Assembly (NCBI GenBank): GCA_028291615.1
Contig: JAQGHM010000249.1
Coordinates: 1-64,000 of the forward strand
Direction: 5' to 3'
Origin: Phycisphaerales bacterium
GTDB taxonomy: Bacteria; Planctomycetota; Phycisphaerae; Tepidisphaerales; Tepidisphaeraceae
Length of the DNA: 64,000 nucleotides
Positions 9,393-19,165 of this stretch are shown one piece after another (positions within the stretch are counted from its first letter, which is position 1; each line of letters begins with the position of its first letter). The notes beneath the pieces were generated by a model. It was not told the DNA's origin, did not search any database, and saw nothing but the letters and a program-made list of their open reading frames with translations. The translations under genes were made by a program, and so were the position numbers.

Positions 9393-10895
9393 ATGCGATT
9401 CTGGAGTTACCGATCATGGTGCATCCCACTCCTGCTGGCGGCTGGGCATTGCGCCCTGGCCAGCGACCGGGACCTGATCGGTTATACCGCGCTCGCCGCT
9501 CGCGCCGGGTCGCTGCAGGCTGATGGCGCGGGCATTCCGGTGGCGCAGGTGGAGGCGTTTGCGCCGGGCACTTCGGATTATGCGCCCAATACCGCGCTTA
9601 CCTCATTCGCGGGGAAGACCTTTACGTTTCGGTCGGGCGCGTCGGCGATCAGTTCGCATGCGTCACAGGTTGCGGGGCTGTACTACGGCAGCATCGCCAG
9701 TCCCGCGCCCGATGTGCCGGTTGTCTCGCTCTTCTCGGCTGAGAGCTTTATCACCGGCCTGCTGCGGAGCGGCCGGGCCAACCGCGCGCCGGGCGGGGTG
9801 GGGGCGTCGGTGGTGAACAACAGTTGGATCGCCGATCTCAGCGACGACGCTGCGAACTTTGATGTGCTGCATCGGTTGGATGACCTGATCAATCGCGACG
9901 ATGTGCTGGTCTTCAACGCCGTTTCCAATACGGCTTCAGATCCGTTTCCGAAGCTGTTGGCGGCCAGTTACAACGGCGTGTCGGTCGGCACGCTGACCGG
10001 GACGCGCGGGCCGTTGCTTTACGACGGCGCGGTAGCGCGGATCAAGCCCGACCTGGTGGTGAATACGGGCATCACGAGCAATTCCAGCGCGCTGGCCGCC
10101 GGCGCGGGGGCACTGCTGCGCTCCGAGGCGAAGGTGCGCGGGTTGCCGGCGAGTGAATTGGCGACCAAGGCGATGCTGATGGCCGGCGCGCAGCGCGACG
10201 TGAACTGGCATCGCGGGCGGTTGAGCGGCGCCGACAACGTCACCGCGCCGCTGGATTTTCAGCAGGGGGCGGGGCAACTGCGCGTGGATCATTCGTTCGA
10301 CATTCTTACCGCGGGCAAGCAAAGCGCGGGCACGTCGATCGCGCCGGCTGGCGGCTGGGATTACGCCCGCACCGCGCGGGGGACGTCGGATGCGAGCTAT
10401 TACCTGCACGTCGATCAGACGCAGCCGAACTGGGCGGCATTTTTGACGTGGAACCGATCGATCGCCGGCGTTCAACCCGACGGCCACTACAGCACGGCCG
10501 CGACGCTTGCTGATTTTGACCTCAGCCTTTACCTCAGCCGGCGGAGCGGGCGGCGGTTGGTCGCGCAGTCCGACAGTCCGGGTGACAACGTCGAAAGCCT
10601 GACGCTAACCGGCCTTGCGCCGGGTGATTATCAGCTCGTACTGACGAGCGATATTCGCAGCTACTACGGCCTTGCCTGGTACGAGGATACGTCGCTATCA
10701 ACGGGATTAGCTGCGCCATTGTTCATCAATTCTGGCGCGATGGACGGAATGAACGGTTCATTCATCTCAGCCGTGCCCGAGCCGTCGTCGGTATGGCTGA
10801 CGCTGGCGAGCACCGCCGTGATGCTCCTGGGACGACGCCGAACGAGATCATGCGTTGAACAGGGTCGCCGGCGGGCAAACGATCGTGTCGCATGA
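9393..10895 (+). CDS. Subtilase-like PEP-CTERM exported protein with Glu in place of catalytic Asp
   Basis: About 500 residues: a signal peptide (CIPLLLAAGHCALAS), a subtilisin-fold-like region, a beta-rich domain, and a C-terminal PEP-CTERM anchor (VPEPSSVWLTLASTA followed by an Arg-rich tail) processed by exosortase in known systems. In the S8-like region the His is H89 (SSHASQVAGL), the oxyanion Asn lies in VVNNSW (142-145), and the Ser is S231/S232 (NSSALAAGAGALL). The strand that normally carries Asp reads VAQVEAF, with E54 in its place. The ATG at 9393 gives a proper signal peptide; an upstream TTG frame does not. The stop overlaps the next start as ATGA. Confidence 0.78.
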   Translation: MRFWSYRSWCIPLLLAAGHCALASDRDLIGYTALAARAGSLQADGAGIPVAQVEAFAPGTSDYAPNTALTSFAGKTFTFRSGASAISSHASQVAGLYYGSIASPAPDVPVVSLFSAESFITGLLRSGRANRAPGGVGASVVNNSWIADLSDDAANFDVLHRLDDLINRDDVLVFNAVSNTASDPFPKLLAASYNGVSVGTLTGTRGPLLYDGAVARIKPDLVVNTGITSNSSALAAGAGALLRSEAKVRGLPASELATKAMLMAGAQRDVNWHRGRLSGADNVTAPLDFQQGAGQLRVDHSFDILTAGKQSAGTSIAPAGGWDYARTARGTSDASYYLHVDQTQPNWAAFLTWNRSIAGVQPDGHYSTAATLADFDLSLYLSRRSGRRLVAQSDSPGDNVESLTLTGLAPGDYQLVLTSDIRSYYGLAWYEDTSLSTGLAAPLFINSGAMDGMNGSFISAVPEPSSVWLTLASTAVMLLGRRRTRSCVEQGRRRANDRVA

Positions 10896-11206
10896 TCGGC
10901 GTCTACATCGTTACCGCGTTTATCTTGATCGGCGCCGTGCTGATGGTGGTTTTTTCCCATCACCGGTTTTTCAAGATGACTTCGTCCACCTCCGGAGAGG
11001 TCGTGCGCTCTGAGCAGCGCGAGGTGCGCGACGAGAACGAGCGCCGCGATGAGACGGTCGTCTCCGTCCGCTACACGGTTCACGGGAAACCCTACGAGAT
11101 CGAGCGGGTGATGCGGGGACGGCTGGCGGATCGCCTGACGCCGGGGAGGAAGGTCGTGATTCGGTATAATCCGGCGGAGCCGGATATGGCGGATTTGGCG
11201 CTGTGA
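10892..11206 (+). CDS. DUF3592-like small membrane protein
   Basis: The 104-residue product has one N-terminal helix (VYIVTAFILIGAVLMVVF), then a soluble domain with VVSVRYTVHGKPYEIERV and PGRKVVIRYNPAEPDMADL, the pattern of DUF3592 proteins. The function of that family is unknown. Its ATG overlaps the stop codon of the PEP-CTERM gene (ATGA), so translation is probably coupled and the two proteins may act together. Confidence 0.75.
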   Translation: MIGVYIVTAFILIGAVLMVVFSHHRFFKMTSSTSGEVVRSEQREVRDENERRDETVVSVRYTVHGKPYEIERVMRGRLADRLTPGRKVVIRYNPAEPDMADLAL

Positions 11207-11230
11207 CCGCACGATTCGCCCCGCACGTGG

Positions 11231-11236
11231 TATAAT
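11231..11236 (+). promoter_or_regulatory. Perfect -10 hexamer just upstream of the Uma2 start
   Basis: TATAAT is separated by 7 nt from the ATG at 11244 and no Shine-Dalgarno is present. I see no good -35. If used, the mRNA would be leaderless. Confidence 0.35.
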
Positions 11237-11243
11237 GGATGCC

Positions 11244-11864
11244 ATGAGTCGAAGTGCCATTTCACGATCTCCGACCGTCGCGGAACCCGCCTGGGACATC
11301 GCGCGGCTTTTCCCGTATCAGGGATACTGGTCGGAAGACGACTACCTGGAGCTGGACACCAATCATCTCGTTGAATTCACCGATGGCTATGTCGAGGTGC
11401 TGCCGATGCCGAAGACCTCGCACCAGCGGATGGTGGCGTACTTGTACGGGCAGTTGCTGGCGTTCATAACTGCTCAGAATCTCGGCACGGTGCTTTTTGC
11501 CCCGCTTCGGGTGCGGCTGCGAAGAAACAAATTTCGCGAGCCGGACGTGGTGTTCATGCTATCCGAGCACGCCAACCGGATTGGTGAAGAATTTTGGCAA
11601 GGGGCGGACCTGGTGATGGAAGTCGTCAGCGACGACCCGGAATCACGCGAGCGGGACCTAGTCAAAAAGCGTAAGGCCTATGCGTCTGCTGGTATTCCCG
11701 AGTATTGGATCGTTGATGCGCAGGAGCGGAGAATCACGGTGCTGAAACTCGCCGGCAAGGTTTATGCAGTTCACGGCGAATATGGCGCTGGCGCACGGGC
11801 TGAATCGGCGCTGCTTAAGGGGTTTGCGGTGGAGGCTTCAGAGGTGCTGCGACTCGCAGAGTGA
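11244..11864 (+). CDS. Uma2-family (DUF820) PD-(D/E)XK nuclease-fold protein
   Basis: The 206-residue product has the Uma2 core: FREPDVVFM, then LVMEVVSDDPESRERDLVKK, then YASAGIPEYWIVD. These contain the D...E-x...K-type positions of the restriction-endonuclease-like fold. Family members are abundant in cyanobacteria and planctomycetes, and their role is not established. ATG 11244 is preferred over ATG 11235 because of the -10 position. A second Uma2 gene lies at 53597-54247; the two share the core but differ clearly outside it. Confidence 0.85.
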   Translation: MSRSAISRSPTVAEPAWDIARLFPYQGYWSEDDYLELDTNHLVEFTDGYVEVLPMPKTSHQRMVAYLYGQLLAFITAQNLGTVLFAPLRVRLRRNKFREPDVVFMLSEHANRIGEEFWQGADLVMEVVSDDPESRERDLVKKRKAYASAGIPEYWIVDAQERRITVLKLAGKVYAVHGEYGAGARAESALLKGFAVEASEVLRLAE

Positions 11865-11897
11865 TTGTGCGTCCTGCCGAGGATTTCTAAAAACAAG

Positions 11898-11928
11898 AGA
11901 GCCCGATCGTAGGACGCGATCGGGCTCT
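11898..11928. terminator. Bidirectional terminator between Uma2 and ahcY
   Basis: A perfect 12-bp stem (AGAGCCCGATCG), a 7-nt loop, and an A-rich tract on the left that reads as TTGTTTTTAG after the stem on the minus strand. It is best suited to ending ahcY transcription. Confidence 0.8.
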
Positions 11929-11952
11929 TCTGATCGTTGGAATGACCTGCAA

Positions 11953-13479
<1,527 letters not shown>

Positions 13480-13517
13480 CTACTGGTTATCAGCACGTTT
13501 CAAGTTCACGCCACACT

Positions 13518-14471
13518 TCAAGCCTTCTCTGCGCTGGCGACGAACAGCGCCGGCCCCTTTGCATTCTGATCCGGCGGCAGGGGGGTAACGTTGACGTTTT
13601 TAAATCCCGCCGCCGTCAGCATTCGCTCGATTTCGCTCGCCTCAAACCCGGACCACTTCTGTCCTAGCTGCCGGCGAAAATCCTCGCGGTCATGCCGCAA
13701 CAAATCCACCACCACCGCGCGCCCGCCCGGTTCAATTACCCGAGCCATTTCATCGAGCGCGATCTGCGGCTCGGGCACGTACGTGAGCGCCAGGATCATC
13801 AGCGCTGCATCCGCCTCGGCATCCTTCAGCGGCAATGCCTCTAACTCGCCGCGGCGCAGATCCAGGTTTGTTTGTCCGTTTGCGCGCTTTTTTGCAGCTT
13901 TGAGCATTTCTGTGGAATTATCCACACCAATTACGTTGGCCACATACCGCGCCATTAGCGCCGCCAACTCTCCCGCGCCGCAGCCTAAATCCGCTACGAC
14001 GCTGCTCCCCGGCAAGAGCGGCAAAACCGCGTGCAGGTCGAAGCGGCCGCCGTACAGCTCGTTGCGGATTCGATCCCATTCTCCCGCGGCCCCGGCAAAA
14101 AATGTCTGGCTGTCGTTTTCCCGCTGTGAAAGTCGCCGTTGCAAGCGCAATTCGTCCTGTGCCAGGGTCGCCCAGCTTTCCATCTGCTCGCGCGCCAGCA
14201 GCCACAGCTTGCGTGCAGCCGGGGCCAGCTCGTCCAGGATCATTTCATACAGATGGTTCGTCCCCTGCCGCCGACTCTGCACCCACCGCTGGTCCAGGAG
14301 CAGCTTTAGGTGGCGGCTAACCGTCGATTGGGGGGTTTGCAGCACGTCGCAAAGATCCGCGACGCCCAGTTCGTGACGCTCCAAGATGCGCAGCAGGCGC
14401 AGCCGCATGGGGTCGGCGAGGCAGTCCATCCACGCCAGCAGGGCATCAGGTTGGGAAGCGGTTTTGACCAT
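13518..14471 (-). CDS. ArsR-type HTH regulator fused to a SAM-dependent methyltransferase
   Basis: About 317 residues. Residues 1-100 form an ArsR winged helix (CLADPMRLRLLRILERHELGV, then VLQTPQSTVSRHLKLLLDQ). No metal-binding CxCxxC is seen in the recognition region. Residues 140-315 form a class I methyltransferase with motif I VADLGCGAGELAALMA and motif ALTYVPEPQIALDEMARV. Upstream of ahcY, such a protein is a good candidate to sense SAM or SAH through its methyltransferase domain and control the methyl cycle; that role is inferred. ATG 14471 gives a compact ArsR start. A 10-bp palindrome lies 5 bp before it. Confidence 0.85.
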   Translation of the reverse strand: MVKTASQPDALLAWMDCLADPMRLRLLRILERHELGVADLCDVLQTPQSTVSRHLKLLLDQRWVQSRRQGTNHLYEMILDELAPAARKLWLLAREQMESWATLAQDELRLQRRLSQRENDSQTFFAGAAGEWDRIRNELYGGRFDLHAVLPLLPGSSVVADLGCGAGELAALMARYVANVIGVDNSTEMLKAAKKRANGQTNLDLRRGELEALPLKDAEADAALMILALTYVPEPQIALDEMARVIEPGGRAVVVDLLRHDREDFRRQLGQKWSGFEASEIERMLTAAGFKNVNVTPLPPDQNAKGPALFVASAEKA

Positions 14472-14476
14472 CCGTT

Positions 14477-14486
14477 TATCCGGATA
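14477..14486. promoter_or_regulatory. Palindrome upstream of the ArsR-methyltransferase gene, possible autoregulatory operator
   Basis: TATCCGGATA is a perfect 10-bp palindrome in the AT-rich gap between two divergent genes. ArsR proteins bind short AT-rich dyads overlapping their own promoters, so this is the natural candidate operator. Confidence 0.35.
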
Positions 14487-14605
14487 TATTGTTAATCGCG
14501 AACTCAACTTTGTCAAGATGTCGAGCTGGGAAATGCCCACCAACTTTCCATTTTGAACCGCGTATATGCCGACAAGGTATAATGAATGGAGTTGTTATCG
14601 GCACC

Positions 14606-15895
14606 ATGACTAAACACCACGTTAAATACCTCCTGATCGGTGGCGGCGTCGCGAGCAGCGCCGCGGCCGAAGCGATCCGCGAGCACGATCGCGAAGGGGA
14701 AGTGCTCCTCATTACCCAGGAGCCGACCCGGCCTTACCACCGCCCGCCGCTTTCCAAGGAAGGGTTGCGCAATCGTCAGCCGCGCGCCGCCTTTTTTACC
14801 CAGCCGCCGGGTTGGTTCGAGTCGCATGCCGTCGAGCTGCGCACCGGGCGCCGCGCCTCGCATCTCGATACCTCGCGTCAGGCGGTGACACTCGATGATG
14901 GCAAGGAAATTTCTTTCGATCACCTTCTCCTGGCCACCGGCGCACTCCCACGGCATCTGACCGTTCCGGGTCACGATCTGCCCAGCCTCCATTACCTGCG
15001 CACGTTCGACGATCTCGAACGGCTGCACAACGCAATCGATCAGGCCAAGGCCGAAGGGCGCGCGCATACCCGCGCCGGATCGCCTGCGCGTCGCGGTCGC
15101 GTTGTCGTTATCGGATCGGGGCTGCTTGGGGTCGAACTCGCTGCCTCGCTTACGCAGATGGGCCTTGAGGTGGACCTGCTCGTCAAGGGCGAGCACCTCT
15201 GGTCGCGCTTCGCCGGGGAGACCACCGCCAAGTGGGCCAGCCGCTTTCTTGAACAGCATGGCGTCGCTGTCCATCCGCACGGTGCGCCGCTGCGCCTCGA
15301 AGGGGACGGCCGCGTTCAGCGCGTGATCCTTCCCGACCAAAGCGTGCTTCCGTGCGATTTCGCCATCGCTGCCATCGGCGCGATCGCCAGCAAGGAACTT
15401 CTCCGCGGCACCCCGATCTCCGCTGAGAAGGCCATCCTTACCGACGAGTATTGCCAGACCAACGTTCCGGGCATTTACGCCGCCGGCGATTGCGCCGCCC
15501 TCTTTGATCCGCTCTTCGGCAAGCACCGCCTGCTCGATCACTTCGACAGTGCCAAGAGCGTTGGCGCGCTCGCGGGCCGAAACATGACCGGCGCGCAGGA
15601 AGCTTACGCCGACGTCAGCCACTTCTGGTCCGAGCTGTTCGACGTCACCCTCCACGCGTGGGGCGAATCCCGCCACGTCCATCACCGACTGGTCCGTGGC
15701 AACCCCAGCCCAGAATCCCCCGACTTCATCGAGTTCGGCCTGGCCGCTGATAACCGCATCTCGCAGGTTGTCGCCGTCAACCACGTGGGCGATCACGAGA
15801 CGCTCAAGCAACTGGTGAAGAACCGCGCGTCTATCACCGACCGCGAAGAACTATTAAAAGACCCCGGCTCCGATTTGGCGCAGCTCCTGGCGTAG
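14606..15895 (+). CDS. FAD/NAD(P)-dependent pyridine nucleotide-disulfide-type oxidoreductase
   Basis: About 429 residues. An N-terminal FAD Rossmann motif (LLIGGGVASSAAAEAI, with RPYHRPPLSKEGL), a NAD motif (VVVIGSGLLGVELAASL) and the second FAD motif GIYAAGDCAAL place it with ferredoxin/rubredoxin reductase-like flavoproteins, also related to the AIF group. No redox-active CxxC is visible, so it probably passes electrons to a ferredoxin-like partner. TATAAT at 14578 with TTGAAC 19 bp upstream would start transcription near 14590, favouring ATG 14606 over ATG 14582. It is divergent from the ArsR-methyltransferase gene. Confidence 0.85.
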   Translation: MTKHHVKYLLIGGGVASSAAAEAIREHDREGEVLLITQEPTRPYHRPPLSKEGLRNRQPRAAFFTQPPGWFESHAVELRTGRRASHLDTSRQAVTLDDGKEISFDHLLLATGALPRHLTVPGHDLPSLHYLRTFDDLERLHNAIDQAKAEGRAHTRAGSPARRGRVVVIGSGLLGVELAASLTQMGLEVDLLVKGEHLWSRFAGETTAKWASRFLEQHGVAVHPHGAPLRLEGDGRVQRVILPDQSVLPCDFAIAAIGAIASKELLRGTPISAEKAILTDEYCQTNVPGIYAAGDCAALFDPLFGKHRLLDHFDSAKSVGALAGRNMTGAQEAYADVSHFWSELFDVTLHAWGESRHVHHRLVRGNPSPESPDFIEFGLAADNRISQVVAVNHVGDHETLKQLVKNRASITDREELLKDPGSDLAQLLA

Positions 15896-16399
15896 TTACG
15901 GTTCTTTTCCCTCGCCCGGCGGAATCTCCGGCTCTTCTTCCTCCACCAGGTCCTGTGCCAGGCGCCCCAGGAAGAACTGCAGCTCCTGCTCGGCGAAGGT
16001 CTTGGGCAGGGGATCGCGCAAGTCGTACTGGTGCGAGTGATCCTCCATCCGTTCTTCGCCGCGCTTTTCCCCCTCGGTCATGATGTGGTGCTCGAACGTC
16101 ACGCAGTCCTCGTGGCTTTGCATGATGACCAGTTCGCCCCACCGCCAGGCCAGGTGCACGCGCAGCGCGAGCTGGTTTCCCCAGGTGGATACGCGATGAA
16201 CGATGCGGTTCTTCGCCAGCATCTTCACGAGGTCGTCCACCACCGGAAAGACCGCGTCCTGCAGGAAATCCGTGTAGTTCTTGTTGTACTCCGACTGATG
16301 CTCCATCGCCTCGCGCTCGGCGTCGAGCTTCTCGGGGGTCACGTCCTTGAAGGGGACGACCCGCCCCAACCACCACTGCGCAAATGCCTTATCGAACAT
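15896..16399 (-). CDS. Conserved-looking soluble protein of unknown function
   Basis: About 167 residues, rich in charged and aromatic residues (MFDKAFAQWWLGRVVPFKD...) with an acidic C-terminus (LVEEEEPEIPPGEGKEP). No signal peptide or membrane helix, and no family recognised. The end abuts the reductase stop. TATGAT on the minus strand sits 7 nt before the ATG at 16399 with no Shine-Dalgarno, so that start is chosen over the ATGs at 16408-16411. Confidence 0.65.
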   Translation of the reverse strand: MFDKAFAQWWLGRVVPFKDVTPEKLDAEREAMEHQSEYNKNYTDFLQDAVFPVVDDLVKMLAKNRIVHRVSTWGNQLALRVHLAWRWGELVIMQSHEDCVTFEHHIMTEGEKRGEERMEDHSHQYDLRDPLPKTFAEQELQFFLGRLAQDLVEEEEPEIPPGEGKEP

Positions 16400-16465
16400 G
16401 AGTGACATCATAACGCACGTGCCGCCCACGCGACACCGCCGCCGCTCCGGGGTAAAACAATGGCC

Positions 16466-17899
16466 ATGCGCCAACCAACTATTCGCTGCGCGTTGCTGGT
16501 CGCCCTTGCTGCTTTAATCGTGTTCACGACGTGCCCCACTCGCGCCGCTGAGCGCTTTCCGAACATCGTGATGATTTTCGTGGACGACATGGGGTACGGC
16601 GATCTCACCTGCTACGGCTCGAAAGGTCCGGCCACGCCCAACCTCGACCGCATGGCCAGCCAAGGCGTCCGCTTCACCGATTTCTACGTCGCTCAGGCCG
16701 TCTGCTCCGCCTCCCGCGCCGCGCTGCTGACCGGCTGCTACAACGTCCGCCTCGGCATCCTCGGCGCGCTCGCGCCCAATGCAAAGATCGGCCTCAATCC
16801 CAATGAGTTCAACCTCGCCCGCGTCTGCAAATCCAAAGGGTACTCTACCGCCATCTTCGGCAAGTGGCATCTCGGCAGCCTGCCGCAGTTTCTCCCGCTG
16901 AACCAAGGTTTCGACCAGTACGCCGGGCTGCCGTACTCCAACGACATGTGGCCCAAGCATCCGGAGAATCCCAAGGCGTATCCGCCGCTGCCGCTTTACG
17001 AACAGGACAAGGTCCTCGAGACCAATCCGAGCATGGACATGCTCACTGGCTTTTACACCGACCACGCCGTGCGATTCATTGAAGCCAACAAAGATAAGCC
17101 GTTCTTCCTCTACGTCCCGCACAGCATGCCGCACGTCCCGTTGGGGGCTGGGCCAAACTTCAAGGGCAAATCGGGCTTTGGCCTTTACGGCGACGTCGTC
17201 TCCGAACTCGATTGGTCGGTCGGTCAGATCCTCGAAGCCATCAAGCGCAACAATCTCGACGAGAACACGCTGGTGATGTTCGCCTCCGATAACGGCCCCT
17301 GGACCACTTACGGCGACCACGCCGGCTCCGCCGGGCCATTGCGCGAGGCCAAGGGCACCAGCTTTGAAGGGGGCATCCGCGAACCGTTCATCGCCCGCTG
17401 GCCCGGGAAGATCCCCGCTGGAAAAGTCTGCAGGGAACCCGCGATGACGATCGATATCCTCCCCACGATCGCCAAACTGCTCGATGTGGAACTCCCCAAA
17501 GATAAGAAGATCGACGGCAAAGACATCTGGCCGCTGATTACTTCCCAACCCGGTGCTAAAAGCCCGCAGGAGGCCTACTACATCTATTGGAACGAGCACC
17601 TCGAAGCTGTCCGCGCCGGGAAGTACAAGCTTCACTTCCCCCACGACTATCGCGAGACCCCAAAAGTCCGCGCTACCGGCGGCATCCCCACCAAAGCCGG
17701 CGTTGGTCACATCGATATCGCGCTTTTCGACCTCGAAACCGACCCCGGCGAAACCACCGACCTCGCCGCCCAGTACCCCGAAGTCGTTAAGCGCCTGCAA
17801 GGCCTCGCTGACACAATGCGCGCCGACCTCGGCGACTCCGCCACCAAGCAAAAGGGCTCCGGAAGACGGGAACCCGGACGCGCCGATGCTCCGAAATGA
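16466..17899 (+). CDS. Exported sulfatase (arylsulfatase/GALNS-like)
   Basis: About 477 residues with a Sec signal (ALLVALAALIVFTTCPTRAA). The alkaline-phosphatase-fold sulfatase motifs are present: metal Asp pair in IFVDDMGYGDL, the formylglycine site CSASRAALLTG with the modified Cys, GKWHLG, and FASDNGPW. The C-x-A-x-R form replaces the common C-x-P-x-R core. Overall order resembles N-acetylgalactosamine-6-sulfatase and arylsulfatase A enzymes, so the substrate is probably a sulfated polysaccharide. The ATG at 16460 is two codons upstream. No maturase or FGE gene lies in the window. Confidence 0.92.
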   Translation: MRQPTIRCALLVALAALIVFTTCPTRAAERFPNIVMIFVDDMGYGDLTCYGSKGPATPNLDRMASQGVRFTDFYVAQAVCSASRAALLTGCYNVRLGILGALAPNAKIGLNPNEFNLARVCKSKGYSTAIFGKWHLGSLPQFLPLNQGFDQYAGLPYSNDMWPKHPENPKAYPPLPLYEQDKVLETNPSMDMLTGFYTDHAVRFIEANKDKPFFLYVPHSMPHVPLGAGPNFKGKSGFGLYGDVVSELDWSVGQILEAIKRNNLDENTLVMFASDNGPWTTYGDHAGSAGPLREAKGTSFEGGIREPFIARWPGKIPAGKVCREPAMTIDILPTIAKLLDVELPKDKKIDGKDIWPLITSQPGAKSPQEAYYIYWNEHLEAVRAGKYKLHFPHDYRETPKVRATGGIPTKAGVGHIDIALFDLETDPGETTDLAAQYPEVVKRLQGLADTMRADLGDSATKQKGSGRREPGRADAPK

Positions 17900-18017
17900 T
17901 CGAAGCCCGCCCGACAGTCCGATAAAAACTTTATAGCTCCGCCCCACGGCCAGTCGATGCTGACGATGCACCGCGTTTCGGTGCACCACGTCCGATAAAC
18001 CTCCACCGGAGTGCCTT

Positions 18018-19031
18018 ATGAAGTCGTCGTTGAACCTCCGCGCCGCCACAACTGCCGCTGCCTCGTGTGTTGCGATTTTCGCCGCTACCGGCTGCGTGTC
18101 GCAGAAGGAATTTTCCCAGGCTTGCCGCGAACGCGACCAGGTCGCCGCTGCCCTCACTACCACCCGCGCCGACCGCGCCCGCCTGACCACGGAGCTGACC
18201 GAGACCTGGGCCCAGCGCGACGCGGCGTGGCAGGACAACGAGGACCTGTCGGTGGTCCTGCAAGCTGCGCTCGATCGCTCCAGCGCCCTCGACCGCCGCT
18301 CCACCGAGACCCAGACCGCCCTTGACGAAGCCAAAACCTCGCTCGCCAGCGCCCGCCGCGAGTTGACCACCACGCGACAGTCGCTCGCCGCGATCGAGCA
18401 CGCCAGCGCCACCGCACGGGAGCAACTCGCCGCCACTCAGAAGCGCGCCGAGGATCTCGATACCGCCGTCCGCGCCAGCCAGGCCGCCCTCGCCCAACTC
18501 CGCACGCTGGCCCGCGCCCAGGCCGAAGAAGCCTCCGCCCGCATCAAGCAGTTCCAGTTGGATCTCGCCGAAGCCGCCAAAGATCAGGCCGCATTGGTCA
18601 TGACCCGCGAGAAACTCACGCGCGCAGAGCAGTCCGACGCCCAGGCCCGCGAAAGTCTTGCCCAGGCGCAGGAGAGCCGCGCCCAGCTCGCCTCGAAGCT
18701 CGAAAGCGCCACCGCCCAGATCACGCAGTTCAAGAACGACGCCCAGACCCGCGACGTCCAGAGCGTCGCCGCCCGCATCGCCCAGGCCCAGGTCGCCGCG
18801 TCGGCCACTCGGAAAATCCAGGCCGAGCTCGATGCCGCGCGCACGAAGCAGGCCGAGATCCAGCGCGCCGCCGACGGCGCCAAAGCCCAACTCGCCGGCA
18901 GCGAAAAACGTGTCGCCGACCTGGAGTTGAAAGTCCGCACGCTTGCCGCCCAGCCGAAGCGCACCCCCGCCGTCGAAGGGGACGCCAAGACCGCCTCCGA
19001 CTCAACTGCCGCCGTCAATCCGGAGAACTGA
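18018..19031 (+). CDS. Coiled-coil lipoprotein
   Basis: The 337-residue product has a lipobox (IFAATGC) after a Thr/Ala-rich signal segment, then almost uninterrupted heptad-rich helix of Ala, Glu, Gln, Arg and Leu to the C-terminus. Low-complexity composition rules out confident family assignment; it may span the periplasm or tether the envelope. GGAG is 6 nt before the ATG. The gene ends at a strong terminator. Confidence 0.8.
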   Translation: MKSSLNLRAATTAAASCVAIFAATGCVSQKEFSQACRERDQVAAALTTTRADRARLTTELTETWAQRDAAWQDNEDLSVVLQAALDRSSALDRRSTETQTALDEAKTSLASARRELTTTRQSLAAIEHASATAREQLAATQKRAEDLDTAVRASQAALAQLRTLARAQAEEASARIKQFQLDLAEAAKDQAALVMTREKLTRAEQSDAQARESLAQAQESRAQLASKLESATAQITQFKNDAQTRDVQSVAARIAQAQVAASATRKIQAELDAARTKQAEIQRAADGAKAQLAGSEKRVADLELKVRTLAAQPKRTPAVEGDAKTASDSTAAVNPEN

Positions 19032-19054
19032 TCGCGTCACGCCATTGCATATTG

Positions 19055-19092
19055 GAAGACGGGCGACCCCAAGCGGGTCGCCCGTCTTCGTT
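19055..19092 (+). terminator. Rho-independent terminator after the coiled-coil lipoprotein gene
   Basis: A perfect 15-bp GC-rich stem (GAAGACGGGCGACCC) with a 5-nt loop (CAAGC), then GTTCC. The T-tract is weak. Confidence 0.75.
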
Positions 19093-19165
19093 CCATTGCG
19101 CAAGGGCCCGCTGCCACGCCGAGGGCGTGTGCGACATTTTTCCCGCTGCGCGCCTATGATTGGCC

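Noticed and set aside
16514-18436. Antisense frame (640 codons) across the sulfatase
   Set aside because: Shadow of the sulfatase and coiled-coil lipoprotein genes; low complexity and no motif.
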